A DNA stretch of 64,000 nt from Pseudooceanicola batsensis HTCC2597. Lineage in GTDB: Bacteria > Pseudomonadota > Alphaproteobacteria > Rhodobacterales > Rhodobacteraceae. The stretch is from assembly GCF_000152725.1 (NCBI RefSeq), contig NZ_AAMO01000009.1:124001-188000 (forward strand), written 5' to 3'. Positions 63,751-64,000 of this stretch are shown piece by piece (position 1 is the first letter of the stretch; each line of letters opens with the position of its first letter). Below the pieces are notes generated by a model. It was not told where the DNA came from, did no database searches, and saw nothing but the letters and a program-made list of their open reading frames with translations. Made by a program: the position numbers and the translations under genes.

Positions 63751-64000
63751 CACCCATGCACCCGTCCCGACGCGCCTTCATGGCCCTTGCCGCCGCGACC
63801 CTTGTGCCGGGGCGCGCCCTGGCCAGTCCGTTCCGGGAAATCACCTGGCAGGACCTGATCCCCGAGGGCGTACCCTATGGAGAGATCATCGGCCCCGGCC
63901 AGATCGACGCGGTGAACGACACCTGGGTCCCGCAGTTCGACGAGAATGCCGGCAAGCTGAACGCCAGGCTGGACGGCAAACCGGTGAAACTGCCGGGCTA
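63747..64000 (+). CDS. DUF3299-like exported protein, N-terminal part
   Basis: ATGA overlap with the permease; runs off the right edge after about 84 residues. A Tat-like signal (SRRAFMALAAATLVPGRALA) precedes FREITWQDLIPEGVPYGEII and VPQFDENAGKLNARLDGKPV, which fit the start of DUF3299 proteins. This family accompanies DUF2796 and FtsX-type genes in zinc-regulated zrg-like operons. Confidence 0.8.
   Translation, partial: MTPMHPSRRAFMALAAATLVPGRALASPFREITWQDLIPEGVPYGEIIGPGQIDAVNDTWVPQFDENAGKLNARLDGKPVKLPG

Overview
The window looks like an accessory, catabolism-rich stretch from a GC-rich alphaproteobacterium, most likely of the Rhodobacterales (inference from TRAP transporters, Liv-type operons, Tat-exported binding proteins, alphaproteobacterial Zur-like boxes and a zinc operon with COG0523, DUF1826 and DUF2796 genes). 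There are no rRNA, tRNA or CRISPR features that I can see. Most genes sit in tight operons with ATGA or TGATG overlaps. Three decayed insertion sequences (IS3, IS256 and IS21 type) lie between the modules.

Layout. 1-3.1 kb (+): tail of a peptide ABC ATPase, an N-acyl-D-amino-acid deacylase and a D-amino-acid oxidase/dehydrogenase, a D-amino acid salvage unit. 3.1-3.9 kb: dead IS3 copy. 4.0-13.1 kb (-): a sugar-type (RbsABC-like) ABC transporter, a NodB-type deacetylase and a penicillin-acylase-family hydrolase in one operon, then, behind a terminator, an unusual regulator that fuses a LuxR-type HTH to an AmiC-like type I periplasmic-binding domain. 13.3-15.8 kb (+): AraC-type regulator and two SDRs, divergent from the transporter. 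15.9-16.8 kb: truncated IS256 copy. 16.8-29.6 kb: a nine-gene minus-strand operon (ThDP enzyme, LivHMGF, Tat-exported binding protein, Zn-alcohol dehydrogenase, SDR, quinone oxidoreductase), divergent from a GntR regulator, a second ThDP enzyme and an SMP-30 lactonase. 29.7-30.1 kb: IS21 remnant.

30.2-36.2 kb: acyl-CoA synthetase and an orphan TRAP binding protein, divergent from an enoyl-CoA hydratase and a long acyl-CoA dehydrogenase. 36.3-42.5 kb: a regulator with two TetR units in one chain, a second TetR and an RND efflux pair. 42.7-46 kb: DUF421 protein, DUF442/TIGR01244 protein, persulfide-dioxygenase/rhodanese fusion and a Doc/AbrB toxin-antitoxin pair. 46.4-56.9 kb: quinone oxidoreductase, acyl-CoA dehydrogenase and aminoglycoside-phosphotransferase-fold kinase (+), facing a complete TRAP transporter with acyl-CoA synthetase, two crotonases and a FadR-type regulator (-). 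This set would import a carboxylate, activate it with CoA and degrade it by beta-oxidation. Matching GTCnGAC palindromes before the 46.4 kb operon and before the regulator suggest one regulon.

57.6-64 kb (+): a probable Zur-controlled zinc operon. It holds two Zur-like boxes, a thioredoxin-reductase-like flavoprotein, a COG0523 GTPase, a DUF1826 protein, a small basic protein, the collapsed remains of a peptide/nickel-type ABC transporter, a His-rich DUF2796 (ZrgA-like) protein, a LolD-like ATPase, an FtsX-like permease and the start of a DUF3299-like protein. The items most worth following are the HTH-binding-protein fusion with its acylase/deacetylase operon, the zinc operon with its half-erased transporter, and the shared operators and repeats.
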